Of a stretch of 17,654 bases of DNA, positions 1 through 6,596 are shown piece after piece. The translations under genes were made by a program, and so were the position numbers. Origin of the DNA: an uncultured Sphingomonadaceae bacterium (lineage in GTDB: Bacteria; Pseudomonadota; Alphaproteobacteria; Sphingomonadales; Sphingomonadaceae); assembly GCA_938016505.1 (NCBI GenBank), contig CALLWN010000117.1:1-17654 (forward strand). Direction: 5' to 3'. How positions within the stretch are numbered: position 1 is the stretch's first letter; each line of letters starts with the position of its first letter. Under the pieces are notes generated by a model. The model was not told where the DNA came from. It ran no database searches and saw nothing but the letters and a program-made list of their open reading frames with translations.

Positions 1-275
1 TCGAGGGCAACGGCGGCGCCCTGCGCGCGGGCCTGCCCTGGCAGACCCTGCACGACGGCGCGGCGCCGGCGCACGACCCCCTGCGCCTGTCGGTGATGGT
101 CGAGGCCCCGCGCCCGGCGATCGCCGACATCCTTGCGCGGCATGACGGTGTGCGGGCGCTCTTCGACAACGGCTGGCTGCATCTCTTGGCGCTCGAGGAC
201 GGCCGCATCGCCGCCCGCTACCGCCCGGGGCTGGAGTGGGAAGATCAGGCGCCCGCATCAGCCCGCGCAGCATGA
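1..275 (+). CDS. dabA: DabA-type (DUF2309/YbcC) inorganic carbon transporter subunit, C-terminal end only
   Basis: The reading frame is open from base 3 and ends in TGA at 273-275, giving about 90 C-terminal residues; the start lies outside the window. The fragment contains [10 protein letters not shown], then [14 protein letters not shown], then [10 protein letters not shown] and a final LEW. This is the pattern I recognise from the C-terminus of the DUF2309 family (YbcC, UPF0753), now called DabA. Known family role: DabA is a zinc-containing, carbonic-anhydrase-like peripheral subunit that works with the membrane subunit DabB to accumulate dissolved inorganic carbon. The zinc ligands lie upstream and cannot be checked here. 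The stop codon overlaps the ATG of the following gene (ATGA at 272-275), so the two were probably co-translated. The family call is fairly firm. Whether the complete gene is intact is unknown. Confidence 0.75.
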   Translation, partial: EGNGGALRAGLPWQTLHDGAAPAHDPLRLSVMVEAPRPAIADILARHDGVRALFDNGWLHLLALEDGRIAARYRPGLEWEDQAPASARAA

Positions 276-933
276 CCCTGCCGGGACGCGCGGCGCTCGG
301 CACGATGCAGGGGCCAAGGCGGCGGCCATCGCGCCGCCGCTCGCCCGCCTCGGCATCGCGCTGACAGTGCCCGAGGGCCTCGACACCGACCGGTTCGGCA
401 CCTTCACCGGCGCGGTACCGCGCGTCGGCACCATGGTTGAGGCCGCCCGCGCCAAGGCGCTGGCGGCGATCGCCGCAACCGGCCTTCCGGTGGGCCCGGC
501 CCGCGAGGGCGCCTATGGCCCCCATCCCGTGATCCCCGTCCTGCCGCGGGGTCGCGACCTGCTGCTGTGGCACGATGCCCGCAGCGGGCACGAGATCATC
601 GCGACGCTGACGGACGATGCCCCGGCCTGCGACCGGATCGGGGGTGCCGCGACGGAGGGAGCGCAGGCCTTCCTGACCCGGATCGGATTTCCGCAAACGG
701 CGGTGATCGTGATGGGTGCGGGTGGCGCGCCGGTCGCAAAGGGCGTGCGGGACATGGCCAGCCTCGCCCGCGCCCTGCGCGCGGCCGGGGCGGATGGCGC
801 CGCGCCCCTTCGGACGGACTTGCGCGCCCACCTCAATCCGCGCCGGGTGTCCATGATCGGCCAGCTTGCCGAAGGCTTTGCCCGGCGCCTGGCGCGGCGC
901 TGCCCGGCGATCGTGTGCCGCGGCGTGGTGTAG
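272..933 (+). pseudogene. DUF6671-family protein, frameshifted and with altered C-terminus
   Basis: An ATG at 272 overlaps the dabA stop (ATGA) and reads [14 protein letters not shown], which resembles the start of DUF6671 proteins. That frame then runs into arginine-rich nonsense. From about base 316 the homologous sequence continues one frame over: KAAAIAPPLARLGI, LDTDRFGTFTG, GTMVEAARAKA, and near the end TDLRAHLNPRR. The break lies in the GGGGCC run near 311-315 and fits a 2-base insertion or 1-base deletion. The C-terminus reaches RRCPAIV and stops at 933, where I would expect a CPACG motif and a further cysteine-containing tail, so the 3' end also looks damaged. The family function is unknown. 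The coupling to dabA suggests a former accessory role. A sequencing error cannot be excluded for the first frameshift. Confidence 0.6.
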
Positions 934-1258
934 CTGACGGCGTTGGTCGCCAGGCCTTTCCGGCTCGGTCGGGATGATCGGCTGGCCACGGCTGGCAGGC
1001 TGACGCGGCGACCATCGGTCATCTGGCTGATGTCTTCCGGCGTCATGTCGCGGGCGCATTGCATGGCCCGCGGATGATTTTGCTCGAGGATCATTCCGCC
1101 GACGAGGCGGATGTTGGCGTCGTGACCAGGCGCGGTGCGGACCGCGCGCCCGCCGCGCTCGTCCGGCCCGACACTGGCCCCCATCACCCCCGCGGGACGC
1201 CTGTTGCGACCGGGGGACGACCGGCGGGCAGGACACCACCTGTTCCCGGCACCCGCTG
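934..1258. other. Non-coding junction between decayed genes
   Basis: About 325 bases lie between the broken DUF6671 gene and the stop of the PanB-like gene that converges on it. The left half holds a short IS256-type transposase remnant on the minus strand. The right half (about 1125-1258) has no protein I recognise in any frame. I also see no clear hairpin followed by a T-run that would end the long minus-strand operon. Confidence 0.5.
984..1121 (-). mobile_element. IS256-family transposase remnant (C-terminal fragment)
   Basis: Read on the minus strand, about 46 codons give DANIRLVGGMILEQN, then DMTPEDISQMTDG and SLPAVA. This matches the pattern near the C-terminus of IS256 (Mutator-type) transposases, which read roughly IRLVGAILLEQNDEW, then YMTLETI, then SLPAVA. 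The usual stop is missing: the frame runs on into sequence antisense to the DUF6671 remnant. The catalytic DDE region is absent and no terminal inverted repeats are visible, so this is a relic and not a working element. It lies exactly where the DUF6671 gene loses its normal 3' end. The call rests on pattern memory over a short stretch. Confidence 0.5.
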
Positions 1259-2086
1259 TCAGACCGACCTCATATCGGAACTCGCACCGGTTTCGAGCGC
1301 ATCGCGGAAGCGGGCGAGCTCGGCGGGATCCATGCCGACGAGATAGCGTTCCTCGGGGAAGGCGCCGCTCTCGACATCCTGCCGGAATTCGCGGAAGGCC
1401 GCCACCCGCTCGCGCTGCAGCCGCGCGTACTCGGCGGCGAAGTCGCGGTAGACCTTGGAGTGGCGGGGCATGTGGCCGGTGTTCTCGCCGAGGATGTCCA
1501 CCGCGAAGAGATACTGCGCATCGCAGCCCGCCCCCGAGCCCATCGACCACAGCAGCAGTCGTTCCATCCGCCGAGAGATCTCGGCCGCGACTTCGGCAGG
1601 CACGACCTCGATCTCCACGGCGAAGGCGCCGGCCTCCTCGTAGGCGAGACATTCCTCGTAGAGCCGCAGCGCCTGTTCCGCGGTCTTGCCCACCGCGCGG
1701 AAGCCACCCGTCCAGGTGCAGCGGCTGGGCACGAGGCCGACATGACCGACGACCGGGATGTGCTCGGCGGCGAGGAAACGCACGGTCTCGATCCCGCCCG
1801 AGCAGTAGAGCGCATCCGCCCCGGCCATCAGCGCCCGGCCGGCGAAGCGCAGGTAGTCCTCGCGCGTGCCCGCCTCGCGGTGATCGACCCCGGTCATCGA
1901 GAACAGGCCCGGCGCAACCTCGCGATAGCGCGGGTGGCCGACGAGCTCGAAGGGGGCCGAGACAATGTCGATCCCCGCCTCCTCGGCGGCGGCGGCCTCC
2001 TCGAGGGTGAAGATCCGCAGCATGGTGAGCTGCCGGTTGCCCTTGAGGGCGCGCAGGTCGGCGACGGTGGGCGGCTTGCGGGGCAT
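1259..2086 (-). CDS. PanB-like (ketopantoate hydroxymethyltransferase superfamily) protein with altered active site
   Basis: This 275-residue protein has the PanB fold pattern: AGADALYCSGG at 88-98, PVVGHVGLVP at 111-120, EAGAFAVEIEVVPAEV at 151-166 and a TGHMPRHSKVYRDF segment at 203-216. True PanB transfers a C1 unit from methylene-tetrahydrofolate to ketoisovalerate for pantothenate synthesis. By my hand alignment to E. coli PanB, the catalytic Glu181 is kept (E160), but Asp45, Lys112 and Glu114 correspond to Phe46, Tyr94 and Ser96, and the LLADLPF motif with Asp84 is lost. It is therefore unlikely to be a normal pantoate enzyme. It starts 10 bases after the ferredoxin stop and is the last gene of the operon. 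The context suggests a C1 or aldol-type step in the catabolic pathway, which is inference. Confidence 0.65.
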   Translation of the reverse strand: MPRKPPTVADLRALKGNRQLTMLRIFTLEEAAAAEEAGIDIVSAPFELVGHPRYREVAPGLFSMTGVDHREAGTREDYLRFAGRALMAGADALYCSGGIETVRFLAAEHIPVVGHVGLVPSRCTWTGGFRAVGKTAEQALRLYEECLAYEEAGAFAVEIEVVPAEVAAEISRRMERLLLWSMGSGAGCDAQYLFAVDILGENTGHMPRHSKVYRDFAAEYARLQRERVAAFREFRQDVESGAFPEERYLVGMDPAELARFRDALETGASSDMRSV

Positions 2087-2096
2087 GGGTGCGGCC

Positions 2097-2408
2097 TCAG
2101 ATCAGGATCTCGATCCGGCCCGCCGAGATGCGGGCCGGATAGGTGGCCAGCGGCACGCTGACCGGCGCCCGCAAGGCGGCCCCGGTGCGGATGTTGAACC
2201 GCCCGTTGTGCTTGGGGCATTCGATCTCCTCGCCGAGCACAAGTCCGTCGGCGAGGCAGACATGCTCATGCGTGCAAAGCCCGTCGGTGGCGTAGGGCGT
2301 GCCGTTCTCGCTTCGGTAGACGGCGTAGACCCGCCCGCCGTGGTCGAAGCGCATCACGTCCTCGGGATCGAGCTCGTCGAGCGCGCAGACATCCACCCAT
2401 TCAGCCAC
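2097..2408 (-). CDS. mocE: MocE-family Rieske [2Fe-2S] ferredoxin
   Basis: This 103-residue soluble protein carries a Rieske cluster signature: C45-T-H47 in LCTHEHVCLADG, and C64-P-K-H67 in ECPKHNGRF. The start EWVDVCALDELDPEDV and the RFDHGGR stretch fit the MocE family of small ferredoxins. Its likely role is to pass electrons to the adjacent histidine-box oxygenase; the MocF-type reductase that would normally feed it is not in this window. I chose the GTG at 2408 because it is preceded by a strong AAGGAGGT and yields exactly the family length. The upstream ATG at 2519 would add 37 residues that only mirror the oxygenase reading frame. The GTG lies in GTGGCTGA, so the start overlaps the end of the oxygenase gene. 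Expression is probably translationally coupled. Confidence 0.88.
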   Translation of the reverse strand: MAEWVDVCALDELDPEDVMRFDHGGRVYAVYRSENGTPYATDGLCTHEHVCLADGLVLGEEIECPKHNGRFNIRTGAALRAPVSVPLATYPARISAGRIEILI

Positions 2409-3498
2409 GGGTCGGCACCTCCTTGTAGGGCTGCGCCGTGGGCGGCAGCGGCTTGCGGAACGAGTAGCCGGGATCGCGCGCCTGGCGCAGCACCGCCGGG
2501 ATCGCCTCGCGGTAGGCATCCCAGATCGAGGGGTTGGCAGGTGGCATGTCGTGCTTGACCACCTCGTGCAGCTTCGGCAGCGCGTGATAGGGCACCATCG
2601 GGAACATGTGGTGCTCGACGTGGTAGTTCATGTTCCAGTAGATCCAGCGGCTGATCGGGTTCATGTAGACGGTCCGGCTGTTCAGCCGGTGGTCGATGAC
2701 GTTCTCGGCCAGGCCGCAGTGCTGGATCAGCCCGGTCATCAGCATGTGCCAGCAGCCGTAGATCCGCGGCCCGCCGATGAGCAGGAGGGGGATCGTCGAG
2801 GCCCAGCCCATGCCGCCGGCGAACATCCCCGCCGCCGCCGCCGCCGTCATGGCGTAGATTGCGACATGGACGCGCGCGGCGAGGATCGCCTTGCCCCATT
2901 CGCTTTCGGGGATGTAGTCCTTCTCGCCCGCCGAGAGCCGCCCGGCGGCGTTGCGCAGAAGCGTGCGGATGCTGTCGATCATGTCGAGCACGCCGGCATA
3001 GGACATCAGCAGCCGGAACAGCCGGGGGGGGCGCATGCAGGCGATCTCGGGGTCGCGGCCGACGATGATCGTGTCGGTGTGGTGGCGGGCATGGCTCCAG
3101 CGCCAGCTGACCGGGTTGCGCACGACCATGAACGAGGCGATGTGATAGATCACATCGTTCATCCACTGCGTGCGGAAGGCGGTGCCGTGGCCGCATTCGT
3201 GCCAGCGCGAGTCGCAGACCGAGCCGTACATCACCCCGTAGACGAACCAGAAGGGCACCGCCCACCAGGTTCCCCAGAAGGCGATGCCGCCCCAGGCCGA
3301 GCCGCCGAGCAGCGCGAACCAGATCAGCGTGTCGCGGATCGCCGGCCCGTCGCGGCGCTTCATCAGCTCCTTCATGACCTTGCGCGGCACCTCGGTGTGA
3401 TACCACTCGGCGTTGGCAAGGCCGGTCTCCTTTGCCCGGATCGTGTCACGGCCCGTCAGCGAGTAGTCGCGCAGCTGGGGGTCGGGAATGGCTACCAT
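2401..3498 (-). CDS. mocD: MocD-like fatty-acid-desaturase-family oxygenase (di-iron, histidine-box)
   Basis: This 365-residue membrane protein has the three histidine boxes of the membrane desaturase/hydroxylase superfamily: H100-ECG-H104, H136-AR-HH140 and H293-VE-HH297, each placed near hydrophobic segments (about 57-95, 205-245). These histidines bind two irons and activate oxygen. Followed directly by a MocE-type ferredoxin, it matches the rhizopine gene pair mocDE, which is needed to use the O-methylated form of the compound and is thought to remove the methyl group oxidatively. I infer O-demethylation or hydroxylation of the imported compound; a lipid desaturase is the alternative. The ATG at 3498 follows GGAG at a good distance, and the stop overlaps the ferredoxin start. 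Confidence 0.8.
   Translation of the reverse strand: MVAIPDPQLRDYSLTGRDTIRAKETGLANAEWYHTEVPRKVMKELMKRRDGPAIRDTLIWFALLGGSAWGGIAFWGTWWAVPFWFVYGVMYGSVCDSRWHECGHGTAFRTQWMNDVIYHIASFMVVRNPVSWRWSHARHHTDTIIVGRDPEIACMRPPRLFRLLMSYAGVLDMIDSIRTLLRNAAGRLSAGEKDYIPESEWGKAILAARVHVAIYAMTAAAAAGMFAGGMGWASTIPLLLIGGPRIYGCWHMLMTGLIQHCGLAENVIDHRLNSRTVYMNPISRWIYWNMNYHVEHHMFPMVPYHALPKLHEVVKHDMPPANPSIWDAYREAIPAVLRQARDPGYSFRKPLPPTAQPYKEVPTRG
2417..2424 (-). promoter_or_regulatory. Strong ribosome binding site for mocE
   Basis: AAGGAGGT, a near-perfect complement to the 16S rRNA tail, lies inside the last codons of the oxygenase gene, 8 bases before the GTG at 2408. It decides the start of the ferredoxin in favour of this GTG. 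Confidence 0.75.
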
Positions 3499-3503
3499 CG
3501 TCT

Positions 3504-3566
3504 CTACTCCGTTTTCTTCCAGGCGCCCGCCGCCAGCGCGGGGGCAATGATCGGGCGGTCCCTCAT
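3504..3566 (-). CDS. Possible 20-residue ORF bridging the epimerase and mocD genes
   Basis: An ATG at 3566 overlaps the stop of the DUF4432 gene (ATGA) and opens a frame reading MRDRPIIAPALAAGAWKKTE before TAG at 3504-3506. The stop lies 5 bases before the mocD ATG, and the mocD ribosome binding site (GGAG) adjoins and overlaps its last codon. The ORF fills the only sizeable gap in this part of the operon. It may simply keep ribosomes on the message across the gap, be a microprotein, or be chance. I recognise no family. Confidence 0.3.
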   Translation of the reverse strand: MRDRPIIAPALAAGAWKKTE

Positions 3567-4747
3567 CGTCGCCCCGGTCCGGTCAGCGGCGGGAAGCGGT
3601 TCGACGGCTCGGGGAAATCTTCCTCGGGCTGGGCGCAGACGGCGCGGATCGCGGCCTCGGCCCGGCTGATCGCATCCGCCCCGTCGAGGATGTGGAAGCG
3701 CAGCCGGTAGGGTCGCTCCTCGTCGGGGGCAAGCCAGAGCATCTCGCCGCGCTCGCGTGCGGCGCGGTCGCCCAGCACGTGATGTGTCGCAGGCTCTATC
3801 CCGAGCACATACTGCCGCCCCTGCAGGTTCTGCCACTGATAGGCGCAAGGTAGCTCCACCTGCCGCGAGGACACGGCGATGCCGAGGCCGATGCGGTCGT
3901 TGACGAGCGCGACCGTCACCTCGCCCGCGGCGTCGGCGGCCATCTCGTGCTCCCACACCTGCTCGGCGAAGCGCTCCTGCGGCGCGCGCATCACGCGATA
4001 GCCCGTCTCCTGCGCGCGGTAGGCCGCCGCATGCGAGGCCCAGAGCACCTGCCGGACCGGGGCGAGATAGCGCGCGCCCTCGTCGAGCACCGGATGACCG
4101 ATGTTGATATGATAGAGGAGCATGTGCGGTGCCTCGGTCGGCCCGGCATTGACGACCCGGTCGAAGAGCCGGATCTCGTTGCCGCCGAGGTCGGCCTCGA
4201 TCCGCCGGTGGAGATGCAGCACCTCGCCGAACATCGCGGCCTGCACCACGACACCCTCGGCCCAGAGGATGCAGCGATCGCCCTCCCAGCGCTCGCCATA
4301 GCCCGCAAGCCGCGCGGGCGTGCCCGGCAGGCGCCCGTGCAGGCCGTGCCGCACCGAATGGCGGCGGGGGTAGTTGTAGCCGGCGGCATCGACCTCCTCG
4401 CCGCCGAGGGTGTGATCGAGCCCGCAGGTGACGAGAAAGCCCGAGAACGAGCGCATGGGCCCGAGGCCGTCCTCGCCCTCGTAGTCGAAGAAGGCCGGGT
4501 GGCGGAAGCCGGTGGGCGAATGCCAGCCCACGGCGCGGCCGGCGTGCTCGACCTCGGCGATGTCGAAGGCGCGGTCCACGGCTACGGTGAAGCGCAGGCC
4601 GGAGCCGGTCCGGAACTCGAGCATCCGAACTCCGCGCTCGGCGCCGTCGGCAAGCGTCATCAGCCGGACGCCGCCGAACTGCGCCATCGCCCCCGCATGC
4701 GCGGCGATCTCGGCCCGCGTCAGCCGCCGCCCGTAGAGCTCCGTCAT
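3563..4747 (-). CDS. DUF4432-family aldose-1-epimerase-like protein
   Basis: This 394-residue cytoplasmic protein has the DUF4432 pattern related to galactose mutarotase: TVAVDRAFDIAEV around 54-66, FSGFLVTCGLDHT at 101-113, RHGLHGR at 133-139, MLLYHINIGHPVLDEG in the middle and GIEPATHHVLG towards the C-terminus. The family has the beta-sandwich mutarotase fold and is thought to act on the anomeric centre or configuration of sugars; the exact reaction is not established. The chosen ATG at 4747 overlaps the ATPase stop (ATGA), and a much longer upstream frame is antisense or out-of-frame extension. It sits between the CUT2 transporter and the oxygenase pair, so it probably acts on the imported compound. 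Confidence 0.8.
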   Translation of the reverse strand: MTELYGRRLTRAEIAAHAGAMAQFGGVRLMTLADGAERGVRMLEFRTGSGLRFTVAVDRAFDIAEVEHAGRAVGWHSPTGFRHPAFFDYEGEDGLGPMRSFSGFLVTCGLDHTLGGEEVDAAGYNYPRRHSVRHGLHGRLPGTPARLAGYGERWEGDRCILWAEGVVVQAAMFGEVLHLHRRIEADLGGNEIRLFDRVVNAGPTEAPHMLLYHINIGHPVLDEGARYLAPVRQVLWASHAAAYRAQETGYRVMRAPQERFAEQVWEHEMAADAAGEVTVALVNDRIGLGIAVSSRQVELPCAYQWQNLQGRQYVLGIEPATHHVLGDRAARERGEMLWLAPDEERPYRLRFHILDGADAISRAEAAIRAVCAQPEEDFPEPSNRFPPLTGPGRR

Positions 4748-5511
4748 GCCTCGGCCCCCGCCTTCAGATCCACGCCCATGATCAGGCTCTCGATGCCGAG
4801 CACATCCGAGCCCGCCACCGCGCCCTCTGCCACCACCTCGCCGCGCCGCATCACCACGAAGCGGTCCGCGACGGCGAGCACGTGATGCACGTTGTGGGTG
4901 ATGACAAGCAGCGAATGGCCCCCTTCCCGCATCTCGCGGATGAAGCGCAGCACGCCGCGCGTCTCCTCGACGCCGAGGTTGTTCGTCGGCTCGTCGAGGA
5001 TGATCAGCCGGGCGGCGAACTGCATTGCGCGCGAGATGGCGATCGACTGCCGCTCGCCGCCGGAAAGCGCGCTGACCGGAGTCGCGGGCGCGAGCGCCCG
5101 CCTGATCCCCACGCGCGCGAGCAGCGTGCGCGCCGATGCCTGCATCGCGCCGCGGTCCATCGGCGCGAGCGCCCCGAGCCAGGACAGCCGCGTGGGCTCG
5201 CGCCCGAGAAAGAGATTGCGCGCGATCGAGAGATCGGCGGCGAGCGAGGAATCCTGATGGATCGTCTCGATCCCGGCGTCGATCGCCTCGCGCGGCGTGC
5301 GGATCGCCACCGTCCGGCCGTCGATCCGGATCAGCCCGGCGTCCGGCCGGTGCACGCCCGAGATGCACTTGATGAGGGTGGACTTCCCCGCGCCGTTGTC
5401 GCCGAGCAGCGCCACCACCTCGCCCGGCGCCACCGACAGCGAGGCGCTGCGCAGCGCCTGGACGTTGCCGAAGCTCTTCGAGAGGTTCTCGACCTCGAGG
5501 ACCGGCGTCAT
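4744..5511 (-). CDS. Sugar ABC transporter ATPase (CUT2, single-domain, FrcA-like)
   Basis: At 255 residues this is a single nucleotide-binding domain. Walker A is GDNGAGKST (37-45), the Q-loop is Q86 in IHQDSS, the signature is LSGGE (149-153), Walker B is LIILDE (169-174) and the switch histidine is H206 in ITHN. All catalytic motifs are intact. GDNGAGKS together with IHQDSSLAADLSIARNLFLGR is typical of the sugar CUT2 class. Most CUT2 systems use a fused double ATPase of about 500 residues (RbsA); the half-size form here resembles FrcA and would act as a homodimer with the permease encoded just upstream. Its start overlaps the permease stop in ATGA at 5508-5511. Confidence 0.88.
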   Translation of the reverse strand: MTPVLEVENLSKSFGNVQALRSASLSVAPGEVVALLGDNGAGKSTLIKCISGVHRPDAGLIRIDGRTVAIRTPREAIDAGIETIHQDSSLAADLSIARNLFLGREPTRLSWLGALAPMDRGAMQASARTLLARVGIRRALAPATPVSALSGGERQSIAISRAMQFAARLIILDEPTNNLGVEETRGVLRFIREMREGGHSLLVITHNVHHVLAVADRFVVMRRGEVVAEGAVAGSDVLGIESLIMGVDLKAGAEA

Positions 5512-6533
5512 CCCTGTCCTCCCGCGCGCCGCAGCGCGGCATGAACGATCAGCATCACCAGGATGATCCCGCCGACGAAGATCGTGTAGGCGAGCCCCGG
5601 CACCCCGATCATGATGATCCCGTTGCGGATCGCCCGCAGCAGCATCACGCCCACGATCGTGCCGAGGATCGTGCCGTAGCCACCCGTCAGCGCGGTGCCG
5701 CCGACGACGACCATGGCGATCACTTCGAGCTCGTAGTTCGTGCCCGCAACCGGCGAGGCATTGGAGATGCGGAAGGCCGAGATCAGCCCGGCGAGTGCCG
5801 CCAGTGCCGAGACGGCCATGAAGAGGCCGATCTTGACGGCATCCACCGGCACGCCGCGCGCCACCGCCGCGGCGCGGTTCGATCCGATCGCCGAGATCCA
5901 GTTGCCGAGCTTGGAGAGATTCAGGATGTAGGCCGCAAGCAGCGTGAGTGCCGCGAACCAGATCAGCGAGGCATAGACGCGCAAGCCCCCGATCTCGAAG
6001 GATCCCGCGAGCAGGGTGACGACTGTCGAGGGCGCGCGCCAGCTGTCGAGCGGGAAGCCCTGGGTCACGTAGAGCGCGGCCCCGCGCACCATCAGCATCG
6101 TCGCCAGCGTGACGAGGAAGGAAGAGATGCCGATCTTGACCACGAGCAGGCCGTTCACGAGCCCGATCGCAAGCGCTAGCGCCGTCCCGACGAGGATCGC
6201 AGCGCCGATGCCCATCGTGCCGCCCTGGGCGAGGATGAAGACCACACAGGGGACGAAGCCGAACACGGCCCCCACCGAGAGATCGAACTCTCCCGCCGTC
6301 AGCAGCAGGCACATGCCGAGCGCGATGAGGCCGAGCTCGGGCATGAAGGCCAGCATGTTGCCCACGTTGCGCGGCGAATAGAAGGTCGGGCTTGCCAGCC
6401 CGAACCCGACCAGTACCAGCAGCAGGATGACGAGCGAGGCGATCTGCGGCCTCCGCAGCAGGGCGACCGGCGGAGAAGGCGCCCTGCTTGCCGTTGCCGT
6501 CATGCTTTCTCCGGTGCTTGTCGTTGCCGTCAT
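5508..6533 (-). CDS. Sugar ABC transporter permease (CUT2, RbsC/FrcC-like)
   Basis: This inner-membrane protein of 341 residues has about eight to ten hydrophobic segments. It carries the BPD_transp_2 hallmarks NGLLVVKIGISSFLVTLATM (about 127-146) and VVGGTALTGGYGTILGTIVG (about 273-292). With the binding protein upstream and the ATPase downstream it forms an frcBCA-like importer for a monosaccharide or polyol. Two ATGs are equally plausible. The one at 6533 and another at 6503 each follow GGAGA and lie in two copies of a 30-bp tandem repeat, so the N-terminus begins with two similar MTAT segments. The shorter form would have 331 residues. Confidence 0.88.
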   Translation of the reverse strand: MTATTSTGESMTATASRAPSPPVALLRRPQIASLVILLLVLVGFGLASPTFYSPRNVGNMLAFMPELGLIALGMCLLLTAGEFDLSVGAVFGFVPCVVFILAQGGTMGIGAAILVGTALALAIGLVNGLLVVKIGISSFLVTLATMLMVRGAALYVTQGFPLDSWRAPSTVVTLLAGSFEIGGLRVYASLIWFAALTLLAAYILNLSKLGNWISAIGSNRAAAVARGVPVDAVKIGLFMAVSALAALAGLISAFRISNASPVAGTNYELEVIAMVVVGGTALTGGYGTILGTIVGVMLLRAIRNGIIMIGVPGLAYTIFVGGIILVMLIVHAALRRAGGQG

Positions 6534-6544
6534 GGTCTCTCCGG
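6485..6544 (-). repeat. Tandem 30-bp duplication of the permease start region
   Basis: Bases 6485-6514 and 6515-6544 match at 27 of 30 positions by eye. Each copy contains a Shine-Dalgarno-like GGAGA, an ATG and the codons for MTAT, so the permease message carries two consecutive in-frame start sites ten codons apart. Confidence 0.8.
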
Positions 6545-6547
6545 ATC

Positions 6548-6589
6548 GGGCGCGCCCCGGGGGGGGGAGCGGGTCCCCGGGGCGCGCCC
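6548..6589 (-). terminator. GC-rich stem-loop between binding-protein and permease genes
   Basis: The 15-base arms 6548-6562 and 6575-6589 are perfect inverted repeats (GGGCGCGCCCCGGGG) around a 12-base loop, 8 bases after the binding-protein stop. No T-run follows, so a complete terminator is unlikely. Such hairpins after a binding-protein gene usually protect its message or lower expression of the downstream genes, giving excess binding protein. The role here is inferred. Confidence 0.6.
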
Positions 6590-6596
6590 TCCGCCC

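Noticed and set aside
133..272. Extending the DUF6671 reading frame upstream to 133
   Set aside because: This part lies inside the dabA coding region and reads as unrelated Arg/Ser-rich sequence; the family N-terminus is found in another frame from 272.
1125..1258. A terminator or regulatory RNA after the PanB-like gene
   Set aside because: Only short, imperfect GC inverted repeats are visible, as expected by chance at this base composition, and no T-run follows.
1259..2086. Calling the PanB-like gene a true pantothenate biosynthesis gene
   Set aside because: Several residues needed by PanB are changed and no panC or other pantothenate gene is adjacent.
2551..3669. A 372-codon plus-strand frame opposite mocD
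   Set aside because: The minus strand encodes all three histidine boxes; the plus frame is a shadow rich in Asp, His and Arg.
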